Shown here one piece after another: positions 43,581 to 54,177 of a DNA stretch of 64,000 nt. The notes under the pieces were generated by a model. It saw nothing but the letters and a program-made list of their open reading frames with translations, had not been told where the DNA came from and did no database searches. The position numbers and the translations under genes are program-made. Positions within the stretch are counted from its first letter, which is position 1; every line of letters starts with the position of its first letter. The stretch is from Athripsodes cinereus (taxonomy: Eukaryota > Arthropoda > Insecta > Trichoptera > Leptoceridae): the NCBI GenBank assembly GCA_947579605.1, contig OX388322.1:8308001-8372000 (forward strand). The letters run 5' to 3'.

Positions 43581-43646
43581 GGTCACCTATCCAAGAAATG
43601 ACAGTGCCCAATGTTGCTTAACTTGTGTGATCGGACGAGGGCCGGT
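43581..43646 (-). pseudogene. 5S rRNA-derived fragment
   Basis: The minus strand reads CTCGTCCGATCAC, AAGTTAAGCAACATTGGGC and TTGGATAGGTGACC in the right order and spacing for 5S rRNA positions from about 28 to 93. That segment contains the internal promoter: A box (AAGTTAAGC..GGGC), intermediate element and C box (GGATxGGTGACC). The 5' first stem and the 3' end are not recognisable on either side. It could be a solitary pseudogene or the head of a 5S-derived SINE (SINE3 type). The 43579-43794 frame over it is not a gene. Confidence 0.8.
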
Positions 43647-45117
43647 CAAAACAATATTATGTGATCTACGTAACATCGTAAAAAGCTGGGTTTTGATTCT
43701 TTCCTTATTTCCGTTATATTGCATGTATCTCTATAATATTATGTCGTATAACGTAACTGAGTATTGGTTGAATGCTGCCCAATTAAGGACATGAACGAGA
43801 CAAAAACATAAGCCTCGTAGGAATAATGCGTGTAGTGAAAAAATAGCACGTTGCTTTTGCATAATTATAGGGAGTGTTGTTTGATGGTTTGAACGGCGTC
43901 ACATTAAGTGACTAATGGAATTCACTCTCATGCACAGTGCGCGATTGTGCGCGATATTTAAAATGTTCGGATTGTTGAATGCTCGTAATTTTATAATTTT
44001 TTTATTACTTGTAAGTCTCGAGTAAAGCGAGGCTTTTCAGGTTTTTTGGAAGAAACGCTACACGCTACTGATTTACATATTATTATCCGACTTTATAGAT
44101 TGACTGCTAATACATAGTTTGTGTAATGTTGGTAAGACATTTGGAGTTCGAATGGAAATGTCTTGATATGAATATTTTACGATCATAGTATGTCTGCTAT
44201 TGCTCCGGTCGTCAGCAAACATCGTAGTAATGTTCCAAAGTGTTTCGGTACTTCCGTCAAAATAACACTTTGCAAATACACGATTTGTTTTCTGTGTTTT
44301 ATTGCTATTGATGAAAATAGAATTACAGCATAAATAAATTTGTCGTTTGTAAATCTGTATATACTGTTTATAACATCATATTAATAGGTATCCATATTTA
44401 TAGATAGATAGAAATCTGTTTTTATATTTTTATATTGAATGTTAATATTGAGAAGCTTCTAGTACACGGAGTAACCCGAACAAATATTTTGTATATATCT
44501 GCATAAGACATTTTGACATCTTCAATTCAATAGTGGTGAGCCATGCCACCCATTTAGATTTTTTGGCACGCAGAGAACGATTTTTACATGTAGTAAGTTC
44601 ATGGCGTTTTTTACTTGTAGAGTAGGGATTGTGAACTCTAAAACTATATAGATAATTATGGATAAAAATTATTGAACAAAAATATTTCCGACGAAGTTTC
44701 TTGCTTATCAAGAACTTGTTTTCTGAATTCATAAGAATCTTTGCCTTCTTTGAAGTACCTACCTAATACACAGCGCACAAAAATTGTCCTTCTTAATCAG
44801 TTGTCTAATATAAGCTAAATAATTTGGTAAGTACCTACTTAAAGTTCGTAATAATAGCCCTAAAGGCTCTAAGTGCTTTTTCAAAGTTGCAAATCACGAC
44901 TTTGAATTAATGTTGTATTATTAGGTACCTAGGCATACTGTGAGTTTCCGGTTGCGACACAATATTGATTACGAAAGCTTATATTAAAATCAAAATATAA
45001 TCGTCTATTTCTTACCAGTCACCTTTCTCATATAAAATGATTTTGTAAAATTTTATTTTCGTACGATAAACGAGAACGATTTAATATAATTGATTGAGGA
45101 CTACTGATATTGCCTAA
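43647..45117. other. AT-rich stretch, no gene recognised
   Basis: The 44442-44732 frame is by chance. Nothing else seen. Confidence 0.5.
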
Positions 45118-45172
45118 ATTTAGTCTGTTGGCTACTCCACTTGTGGAAGTTCCCATGATGGTTTGAATGAAG
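45118..45172 (+). repeat. Rep-T end fragment
   Basis: GTCTGTTGGCTACTCCACTT, GTGGAAGTTCCCATGATGG matches the last 50 bases of the reference copy before its tail. Confidence 0.55.
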
Positions 45173-45372
45173 GAGTTATTGATAAATTGAACCAATTCGT
45201 TCTATCTACACTGATTTTTTTTTGTATGAAATATTCCACCAGTGCTGCTAAATCTAAGATAATTTTGGGTTATTTGAAAGAGATTGCGTCTCTGGATAAA
45301 CTCGCACTGTGTATGTATGTAGACTGCATTTAAAATAAATATTATTCTTTATATAGTTCTTTGCAAACAAAA

Positions 45373-45545
45373 TATAGTAAAGGAGTTCGTCGGTAGCCTG
45401 GAGGTAGAGTCTCGGCCTCGTGAACAAGGGGTCCGTGGTTCGATACCAGGTGCCGGCAAACTCCCCTGTCATGACACAAGCTTTTAGTAGCTTACTGTGA
45501 AAGGTGTATAAGGTTGTGTTTGGGTTTAAATCAAAACCCAGATAT
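45373..45545 (+). repeat. tRNA-derived SINE (family S1), second copy
   Basis: GTTCGTCGGTAGCCTGGAGG opens the A-box region, GTGGTTCGATACCAGG is the B box, then AACTCCCCTGTCATGACACA, TGTGAAAGGTGTATAAGG and the TGGGTTT..AAACCCAG hairpin follow as in 22190-22375. It ends in AGATATATCTC and merges into a (TATC)n run that also ends the minus-strand RTE fragment beyond. Confidence 0.85.
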
Positions 45546-46170
45546 ATCTCTATCTATCTATCTATACCCTCACGCCATGTCCCAGGAGGGGTAGGCAGAG
45601 AGAACGGAACGCCATATAGATCTATCCTTACATACTTCTTTCGCTTCCTCTACATTCATCCAGTTTCTCATACATGCAAGCCGATTTCTCTTACTCAGCA
45701 CGCGTCCGTCCTTAAGAATTTGGTCCACGTGATCAAGCCACGTGGTTTTTGGACGTCCACGCTTCTTCACACCCCTTCTTTCAGATAAATACATCCTCTT
45801 CGTCATCCTTTCATCTTGCATTCGCTCAACATGTCCAAACCATCTCAACTTGTTTACACGCATTCTGTCCACAACACTCCTCTCACATCCGCTCATTCTC
45901 CTAATATCCTCATTCTTCACTTTATCTCGCAACGTTTTACCAACCATTCTTCTCAGTGAACGCATCTCCACAGCATATAAATTTTATTCCACTCTCATCC
46001 TTTTTCAACCACGTCCAAGTTTCGCTTGCATACATAAGTGTCGGTACCAGAATGGTATTGTGCACTAGCATTTTTGGCATGTTCGATACACTGCTATTGC
46101 TAACAATGGGTCGAAGTGCACCATTCACTCTAGCACCGGCGACTTTTCTTCTTATCTTCTAAAAAAATTG
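45546..46170 (-). pseudogene. RTE-type LINE reverse transcriptase C-terminus
   Basis: The minus strand starts KIRRKVAGARVNGALRPIV and continues TILVPTLMYASETWTW, then after a frame change MRSLRRMVGKTLRDKVKNED, KLRWFGHVERMQDERMTKRM, KRGRPKTTWLDHVDQIL and VWRSVLSAYPSWD-like words to the 3' end. LMYASETW, RWFGHVERM and RGRPKTTW are hallmarks of the RTE-type C-terminal region. The end CTACCCCTCCTGGGACATGG, GTGAGGGTATAGATAGA equals the Rep-T end. At least one frameshift, no catalytic domain. Confidence 0.8.
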
Positions 46171-48218
46171 AAAAAATAAACAAATAAAATGACCAGTGAT
46201 TTATGATGGAGCATGTCAGTGTCACCATTCCTGAATGTCTTATTTTATGCGATCGTGGTAGAGAAAGAGAGAGACATTTATATTTGTGTTACACTTACCA
46301 AGGTGGTGATAATTTTAGCATGAGTTTCTCAAAACAGTATATTCGTTAGTACTTAGTATTATAGTTTCAATTATTTTAATAATATCTATATACTTTCAAG
46401 AATAAACACAAACATTCCACATCACAATTTATGTATGTGGAATCTTAAGTGGTTTGTCCAATTAACCTTAAATTTATTTTATATTTTCAGCTGGAAAATA
46501 AAGACAATAATAATGTAATACTATATTCTTTTATGTCTGAAATATTTTTTGATAAAATTACAATAGGCCTTCTCGCATTATAATTTCAGCTGTTTCAGCA
46601 AAAACGTTAAAGTGAAAACCTTCTGCGCCCTAACGATTTCACGCCATATGTTCAACTTTTATGCCTTCGACGTTTATGAGCAATTTATTTACATAATATT
46701 AAAAAGCTTTTATTTTATAATAATCTTTCACTAAAAAAAACGTTAAACATGATATTTTTAATGTATATCACAACCTATAAATGTTATTGTGATTGATTGC
46801 ACCGTAGGCTGAGAATTCGACAGGAAATTCGAATTTCAAAAATTGAATAAATCACGCGATATGATATACATACCTGTAACGGGTATAAATATTACACTTT
46901 GATTTTTCTTTTCCTTATTAATTCTTATAAAATTTTACATTTTCATAAAAGTTTCAATGTAAACTCAATTTAATTGCCCTTCAACGCTCCTCTTGAAAAC
47001 ACAGGCCAAAAACTATCCTCCTCCATTCAGAGCGTCTTGCGTTATTGAAGTAGATCCAATGATTACCCGGGTACCTGAAGTCTGGGAACTTCCATTTATC
47101 CGGTTGAATTTCTACTTTTACAAATTTGTTCATACAGAGGTGACATAGTGGGCAACCTGAAGGTTTTTGTATAAATTGAGTCACCTCTTCTCGGAACATT
47201 CTTAGGCCTAGTGTTCTGATTTTGTTGTCATAGAAACGGTGTCAAGTAAAAGATGGCCGACCAAGCTATCGTAACTATTATGAACAGCGATCATTCTGGG
47301 CAAGTATCTTTAGACATTCTGAAAAAATGACCAAACCGGAACCAATATTTCCAATTACTCCAAGTTTCACTATTGAATACAGTATAAATAAATGAATAAT
47401 AAATTATGCGATATCCCTAGATCTAAAAGGAAGGTGGTTAAAAAGCAAAGTCGTCAAAGCATCTTCCATAAGTGAGGTAGCCAGTGTTAAAATATGCAAT
47501 GCCTTATAGGAGATGTTGTACGAAGGCCTATCTGCCTTTTACAAGACACCAAAACGTAGTGCAAAGAGTGAGAGATTGTAAACAATTAAATGCAATAATT
47601 ATATATTAAGTAAATTTAATATTAAGGCGCTTACTAGAAGAACCGTACTAGGCGAATGGTTGCTTCACCATTCTTTTAATAAGGTCTTCATACATGTTCC
47701 TATGTACAGTTTATCTGCTTACATTTTATACATAATTATTTGAGCTAAAATATTTGCTGTATTAATGGAAGAGTCTGTTTATTTCAGTTTCATTAGCAAA
47801 TATTCCATAAACTTTCATTACAGACGTAAGCCAACAAGTACTCGTATAATATTACTGAAAGCAGAGCTTTCATATTAATATTTTTATTTTCTCCTATAAT
47901 TATTAACATTTTTTCACGTAATGAGATTAACGAAGGTCGACTCTCATTAACAAAATATCATTTTACAGATGGACAGGAGTTAAAAGTTGCTAATGGAGAG
48001 TATAAAAATGTATATATTAAAAGGTTGCCTTATTAAATAAGTTTTTAGATTTAGAAAAAATACACAACGTGTTGTTGGGATATACAACGTATAAGCAGGA
48101 TATAGTTAATAAGTCACTTAGTCGAAGATTGACTATAAAGTTACCCCAAAGGTATTGGGGTAACTTTATATTTCTGATGGCATGAATTCAGAAATATTAA
48201 TAGTCTACTAAGCAAGAG
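46171..48218. other. AT-rich stretch, no gene recognised
   Basis: 46195-46260 has a weak Rep-T match. The 46981-47199 minus frame (72 codons, NARRSEWRRIVF near its end) is faintly LINE-like but not assignable. A 25-codon frame MADQAIVTIMNSDHSG... at 47253-47330 is too short to judge. One Rep-T fragment is listed. Confidence 0.4.
47455..47600 (-). repeat. Rep-T copy, partial
   Basis: AGCATCTTCCATAAGTGAGG, TAGCCAGTG, CTGCCTTTTACAAGACACC and AAAGAGTGAGAG keep the reference order. Confidence 0.55.
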
Positions 48219-48361
48219 TAGGTTACTCATGACACCGCGCTAACGCTACTACGAGATTGGTATGCACCTATTTTTGACTAAAGTCACTTCTCGCGTCGAA
48301 TGAATAAGATCGAGGCAAGATAAAGATCGTACCTATTTAGATTATGTCAAGAGTAACCCTG
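48219..48361. mobile_element. MITE (family M2), internally deleted copy
   Basis: GTTACTCATGACACCGCG at the left and ATTATGTCAAGAGTAACCCT at the right are inverted ends. The interior aligns in opposite orientation with 53976-54177 (ATTGG.ATGC..TATTTTTG.C, AGTCACTTC.CGCG), lacking part of one arm. Confidence 0.55.
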
Positions 48362-49422
48362 CTGTTTCAATTAATGATAATGCCGTTTTCTTTTTCTTCA
48401 CTCAATTATTGTTTTAGCCAGTGGCTTTATTTTATGTTCAAGTATAAGCCACTTCACATATAATTATTATTACATAAAATTTGTATGTACTTATATTTCA
48501 CAAACAAGCAGTTGGGTTGAAAGTACATAACAATCCATTGTAAACTTATATATGTACACGTAGTATAGTATTATAATTGAACAAAAAAGCACTGTTACTT
48601 CGTCTACGGCCTAAATGTTCATTTTTTACAATACACCATTCCAATGACAACGACATCAAAGAGTGCCATGGAAAGATGTAATTTAATTGGCGTAAAGAGG
48701 ATTTAAATGGAGGTGGCTGATTTCTACCCTGTGCTCCTGGGAAGAGGCTAAAGTGGTATTCCGCTGAGGAATTCAGAAAATTATTATTCATCACTTTTCT
48801 AACATTTCTGTTACATTTCACTTGATTTTTAGGTTTTATATAATATAACCCATCTCACACATATAAGAATGCCAACGGTACAATGCTTCGATTCGAATAA
48901 ATTAATACATAATTTGAAAATTTATATATTTTTTTAAGGGCAGCGCCCACCATATACCTCGTGCCGTACCTGGAGATATGTATCTCCATAACGACACATA
49001 CATGCACAAACGGGATTTTAATGTCGCATTAAAACGACAAATGCTGTATTTTTTGCGAATGCGAAATATGCAAAAAAAAATATTTCTCTTTTCAGTGAAC
49101 GTGATTTGTTTTTCATGCTTCTCAAACTCTTGACATCAAAACAATTTTGTAGATTTGGTAGTAACCAGTAGCCAGTAGGCTTCTAGGTAAATTACGGTCT
49201 TAGGCTTGTTGAACTTTATCTTCACGAAGACAGTGAATAAATGTTTTTCTTTATTATCTACAGAATGAGGCCGACAGATTCACGTGTTTGATATCTAATA
49301 AATATTTTTATCCGTTTGTAAATAAATACGTATTTATGAATATTGACGATGATGATGTCTGATGACCGTCTGAAGGGCGCTGCTGAAAATGACGGTTTTC
49401 ATTTTGCTTCTAAAACCAGTGA

Positions 49423-49500
49423 TGTTGCTATGGCACCGCAGATCGGCAGACAGTCTGTTCCACGTCACAGGACATGCAATGCCGAAAGCCCTTTCATGGA
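49423..49500 (+). repeat. Repeat shared with 15241-15330
   Basis: CACCGCAGATCGGCAGACAG, TCTGTTCCACGTCACAGGAC aligns with the divergent copy at 15255-15295. Class unknown. Confidence 0.3.
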
Positions 49501-49794
49501 AGTGTGTATCATATTCAAATCATATCCTCTATAGACACCTTAATATGACATGAAAGAAGACACATATGCACTTTATTCGAATTCTCATCTATTCAGCGTG
49601 TACAAACAAGTGTATGCTGGAATAAAAAAAAATTTTGGTAATTTAATGCAAATATAACAGTATTTATGATACAAAACCATGAAATTTCTAAATAAAAATA
49701 GTGACAAATAAATATATCATTGTTGAGTACTCAACGTACTGTAGCCATGAAAAATACTTTTTAACTGGTCTCAGGAAAAACCGTTGGCTTCTGT

Positions 49795-49935
49795 CCGACG
49801 TTCCGTGCGGGTTTAAACCAAAATCGGCTGGGGTGGGGGAGATGGTAGGCCTCGGCGGCGCAGGAATTGTGGAGGCAGCAAGCGTCGATGAGTGAGTCCA
49901 ATAGAGACGATCACCCCGACAAAAGCTATGCGGTA
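49795..49935. other. GC-rich island of unknown origin
   Basis: About 140 bases with CGGCTGGGGTGGGGGAGATG, CCTCGGCGGCGCAGGAATTG in an otherwise AT-rich setting. The plus frame here (ending SAGVGEMVGLGGAGIVEAAS) is open for 65 codons, but no family is recognised. Could be a repeat fragment or an exon. Confidence 0.3.
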
Positions 49936-50509
49936 ATTTGATGACCCAAACGTTTCCTCAACACCTGTCATAATATTGGCATTTTTTTTTCATTAGATAC
50001 ATTGATTGTCAATTAAATAATTATTATTTCCTGTGCGTTATCGAGTTTTATGCTAGTTATATATTAAATAATGTTTCGATCCGAGAAAACGAGAACAACA
50101 AAAAACTCAAGTGGAAGAAATTTACGACGTAGTAAAAATAATAAAAGATTTATTCTAAAACAATCTTTCAAAATACGTTTGAGATATCAAAATAACAAAA
50201 GATAGTAGGTAGTAGGTACTTACCCAACTCAAATAAATGATAAATTATGGGTAATTACTGTACGTAGTCTACGTGCCTACTTCCATGCAAAAGCTTATGA
50301 ATCAGTTGGATAATTCTGTTTTTGATGTTTTTTTTTAATATTTATATTTCATTTTAAAGATACAGCAGCTTTCATGATACTACAATTTTTACTTTACATT
50401 ACCAATAAAAGAATCTAAACATTTTGCTTTATTTTCATGTATATATTTTGTTTTAATATAACGTTATATATTATTTCTGACATACTTTATGTGGGTCTCC
50501 AGGGTAAAT

Positions 50510-50680
50510 TCTATCTGCTTCTTTTTGTTAACTTTCAAATGTTCTGTTGAAGCAGGTATTCATAAAATATCACATATAACAAAATTCTCAAAAAATCACT
50601 TAATATTTAACATAACCAGTCAGTGATGAGATACAAAACGTCGCTTTTATATAACGTGGAGGATGATCTGAATGTTCTTA
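50510..50680 (+). repeat. Rep-T fragment
   Basis: GTTGAAGCAGGTATTCATAA, GTCAGTGATGAGATAC and ACGTGGAGGATGATCTGAAT follow the plus-strand Rep-T order. Confidence 0.5.
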
Positions 50681-50939
50681 CTCAAAAAGAAATGTGTTTA
50701 TTCTTTTCAATGTAATGTAGGTAATATTAATGCTTTGTCTTTTTTCAATAGCGCTACTTATTGTGTTAGAAATAATTTAAGAAAGTTATGTCTAAATGTC
50801 GCTGTTTTAGGAACAGTTTTCCATGAAAAAGGCATTTCTAATTTCTCAGGTATCTTGTAATGTACCGTGATTGACTAGTTTTTATCTGGCACCAGTGTTC
50901 CCGAGAGAAGAGTTGAAATGCGGATTGGATGGAGAAAAT

Positions 50940-51170
50940 TAGAGTGTATACAGTCCTGTGGAATTCTCTGCAAAGAATAAGATCTTCCACTCTTTTCTGT
51001 AAGTTTTGAGCGTTTTCATGAAAAATAATGTGTTCACAAATACCACGAATAAGACATTTAATATCTTTAATGCGGTGTCAATGTCAGCAATGAGGTGTGA
51101 TAATCACTCTGGATGTTTCATTTTTTATTGGTTCCTTCACTTTTGGAAGATGTTGTGATGGTGTTAATAG
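50940..51170 (+). repeat. Rep-T copy
   Basis: CTGTGGAATTCTCTGCAAAG, TCTTCCACTCTTTTCTGTAA, TCAGCAATGAGGTGTGAT, GGAAGATGTTGTGATGGTGT appear in order; near full length but diverged. Confidence 0.55.
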
Positions 51171-52504
51171 GTAGAAAGGTAGAGTATAAAATCCTATTAA
51201 GTCTCAGTGTTAGCTATACACACGATTTAAAAAAAAAATAATATCATAAATGGTTTTGACTCGATATCTTTCAAAGGCATTGTAAAGGCTTTGATATCTT
51301 TGGAAAAGTAGGTAAAGGTTATTTTATTATTTCTTCTACTTTTTTCTCGTCTACTTTTTTCTAGAGCAGTGATTTTGAAGTTTTTATATTGTTCTCTTTG
51401 AAGTCTGTAACTGCCTTGTATTTTATATATTATGAAAGAGACAGACACCAGAGAATATTATTCTAGTTACATTTTTTCAATGGAAAACCTTGCGTTTTGA
51501 TAACAAACCTTTATTCGTCGATACGTCCTCGATAATATCTCATGTTTATGCTGAAATTCATGAAACATTATTTCAAAAGGTAGCAGACTTTTGGCTATGT
51601 TTGACTCAACATGTACATAGTTCCGTATATATTTTCTATCATTCATGCGTTTTTCAAGTGTTTTGTGTAATAAAAACATGCAACTTATGTCCAAACATGT
51701 TAATGGCAAAATTGTGGCCAGGTGATGGTATAAATAGAATAAAACTGTATATTTAAGTGTTTAATTTTGCTAACAATTAATTATTTATTCAAAAGAGACT
51801 CATAGAAATTTGACAAAACATAACTAAGCCTTTCTATAGACTGTGTAAACAGCGCCCATCCTATCCCTATAATGTTTTTAAATTTATTTTTAAAATTAAC
51901 CGTTGTATGAAGTTATACATAATTTTAAATTTAACACATGAAACTACCACATTATAAGGCTTGGAATAGACAACGTCACCTTATTAGATAGTGCCTTGGA
52001 TGAGACTTGAACCCGCAACACATCCTTTTTGCAAAGTATGCTTTGACCAATTAAGCTACAGGGCGACATGCCGTAATTTAAAAAAAATATATTTCTTTCT
52101 TTCTCAATTGTTAAAAGCAGGACATTAAAATATTTACAGGAAAGAGTGTATTATTTATTTAGGTGATATAATTCTAAATAACTAGACGTGTAGATTACTT
52201 ATGTATGTACCTACCAACTATTTACAATTTATTCAGTTTGTATTTCTCTATCTTGCGGTCTAAAATAATCATATATTCAACTCTTGTAGTTGTATCCGCG
52301 TCTAAATTTGAGTAACTCCGTTACCGCATGGTTAAGCATTTACATGAAAACAGTTGTTGTATTGCCTACCTACATACGAGTAGTTGATGAAACATTATGT
52401 TTGTATTTCATTCACTCTGGATTTATTTAGATACAATATGTTACTTATTTATTAAGTGCTGTTGCGAATATTCTTGTTTTTGGACTTTCCCTTTCTTCGT
52501 ATTT
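51171..52504. other. AT-rich stretch with one SINE, no gene
   Basis: Overlapping frames on both strands at 51467-51756 show no family features. The rest is featureless apart from the SINE at 51890-52075. Confidence 0.5.
51890..52075 (-). repeat. tRNA-derived SINE (family S2)
   Basis: The minus strand starts CGGCATGTCGCCCTGTAGCT with A-box TAGCTTAATTGG, followed at tRNA spacing by the B box GCGGGTTCAAGTCTC, then CATCCAAGGCACTATCTAAT and an AT-rich tail. The tRNA-like head is intact enough to fold, but the 3' acceptor side is replaced by the SINE body. Related to 25975-26085. Confidence 0.7.
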
Positions 52505-52671
52505 AGCAACGCCCACACAGCTGAATGAAAATGTCAATCTTCAATCATTCGGTGACAATTCGGAGCATTCTCCGAAGAAATATTCGAATGGGTGCCTTCG
52601 GTATCCATCCCAAGGACGGAATGATTGAAGATTGATGATTGACGTTTTTACTTAGCTGTGTGGACGCTGCT
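52505..52671. mobile_element. MITE with about 45-bp terminal inverted repeats
   Basis: AGCAACGCCCACACAGCTGA and AGCAGCGTCCACACAGCTAA (reverse complement of the right end) open each arm. The arms continue to CAATCTTCAATCATTC on both sides. The unit is 167 bp, so most of it is arm. Flanks share only a T-run and no duplication can be named. Superfamily not assigned. Confidence 0.7.
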
Positions 52672-52689
52672 TTTGTCGGAACATAATAT

Positions 52690-52860
52690 CGTATAAGACA
52701 TTTAACATCGTAAATTCAGTGATGTGATATGCCATCCATCCTGAATGTTTGTACCTTTTATTGTCACAGAGAGGATCAATTGCATGTTTAACATGCATTT
52801 AGTGGGGTAGCCAGCACATGTAACAAATACTCGAGTCGTCCTCTCTCTTGCCGGAGAGTA
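52690..52860. repeat. Rep-T fragments in mixed order
   Basis: AATTCAGTGATGTGATATGC, CATCCATCCTGAATGTTTGT and GTCACAGAGAGGATCAATTG are plus-strand Rep-T order, but AGTGGGGTAGCCAGCACATG then appears in the opposite orientation, so two copies or an inversion meet near 52800. Confidence 0.5.
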
Positions 52861-53484
52861 TAATATATTTTTATTTTTTTATTTTGGCTATCCACCCGTT
52901 ATCGAGTGACTTGAGGTTATAATATTTCATTTGATTCCATCTTGAAGTTGTACGGACTAGGCGCAACAATGTTCTAATTCATCTACCAACCAGTGCCGGG
53001 AGCAGGGTACACTGTGGAGGGATACTGTTCCCGGGGGACATTACTTATAGTGCGCTTAAGTAGGTCAACTCATAAACGGAATAAAATATAGCTTATAAGT
53101 TCATACATAATTATTTTCAATACAAAATAACAATTTTGTAAAAGTATGGAATCACATTGATCTTCTACTTATTTAGATATATTCTTATCTGTAATTTTTA
53201 AATTAAGTAGCGCAAAATCTTCCATCAAATCTCTGACAAGTGGGGTAGCCAGCAGATATTGATAAATAAAATAAAGATATATATTATTTTAAATTTTTGA
53301 CAAATACTTAATGTCTGCTGAACAAAATTATATTATTAAAAAAAAAATTATAATCATGATTTTTTTTTAAATTTATTATTATTATGATTTTTATATTTTA
53401 ATTTTATTATTATGATTTTTATCTTTCTGACCACATTTTTTTTAATTGATGATTATGTAGTTTTTTTTTTAAATGGACGTGGAT

Positions 53485-53577
53485 GTTGATCCTAAATAAT
53501 GTAAAGCGCCCTTGAAGTGATATTATCACAGTACGGCGCTATATAAATACAGGTCATATTATTATTATTATTATTAA
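53485..53577 (+). repeat. L2-like LINE 3' end with (ATT)n tail
   Basis: TGTAAAGCGCCCTTGAAGTG, GGCGCTATATAAATACAGGT and a (TTA)n run match the end of the L2-like element at 6220-6300. Confidence 0.65.
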
Positions 53578-53584
53578 AACTTTC

Positions 53585-53770
53585 AATTCTCCGTGCTGTA
53601 AAAAAATAAGAGATTCAGATGTAAGTTTTCTAGTGTCCCGTAAAAGAAAGGTACCTATTCGTAGAAAATCAAGTTTAAAGCATTCGGCAGTTTCATTTCA
53701 GCAATGAGATGCCCTACCAATCTATCTTTTTTTTGTGACACGGAGAGGACGATCTGTTTATACTATAATT
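53585..53770 (+). repeat. Rep-T copy
   Basis: TCTAGTGTCCCGTAAAAGAA, AGGTACCTATTCGTAGAAAA, TCAGCAATGAGATGCCCTAC, TGTGACACGGAGAGGACGAT match in order. A further tail-proximal piece in the other orientation is at 53225-53255. Confidence 0.6.
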
Positions 53771-53975
53771 ATATCGTCGTTTATACCTACTATATGACAT
53801 CACAACCATTTTATAAAGTGATTCTTAGTATCAAATATTAAAATTCACATGCAAAACAAAAGTCCAAACAACAATTTTAATGCCCTAGTGAACAGTTTCT
53901 AAAGAGTATGCCTTAATAAAAATGTTCGCACATTCCTCTTTTTGAATATACAACGACGATATACTTACAGCAATA

Positions 53976-54177
53976 CAGATATACTCTTGACAAAATCTAA
54001 ACACGATCTTAATCTTAATCATACAACGCGCGAAGTGACTATTGGCCAAAAATACACGCATTCCAATCGTGCGGTAGCGGTAACGCGGTGTTTTTGACCA
54101 TAGTCCCTTCGTGCGTCGTATGATCAAGATCAAGACTAGATTAAGATCGTATTTAGATTGTGTCAAGAGTAGCCCTG
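53976..54177. mobile_element. MITE (family M2) with about 75-bp inverted arms
   Basis: ACTCTTGACAAAATCTAAAC, ACGATCTTAATC...CGCGCGAAGTGACTA on the left is mirrored by the right arm ending AGATTGTGTCAAGAGT. The outermost bases (CAG...CTG) are less conserved and the flanks show no exact 8-bp duplication. Second copy at 48219-48361. The 53885-54166 frame is a by-product. Confidence 0.7.

Larger units (their letters stand above)
48362..50509. other. AT-rich stretch with two unusual segments, no gene
   Basis: The 48546-48821 frame shows no family features. 48945-49050 is GC-richer with a small GGAGATATGTATCTCC hairpin. 49423-49500 and 49795-49935 are listed separately. Confidence 0.45.

Noticed and set aside
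46981..47199. 72-codon minus frame ending in NARRSEWRRIVF-like words as a LINE C-terminus
   Set aside because: The resemblance is limited to a few residues and no conserved block precedes it; left unassigned.
49367..49412. CTGATGA...GAAAA as another hammerhead
   Set aside because: No complementary stem can be drawn between the two boxes.
51990..52075. A tRNA gene on the minus strand
   Set aside because: The 5' part is tRNA-like but the 3' acceptor strand is replaced by SINE body sequence.
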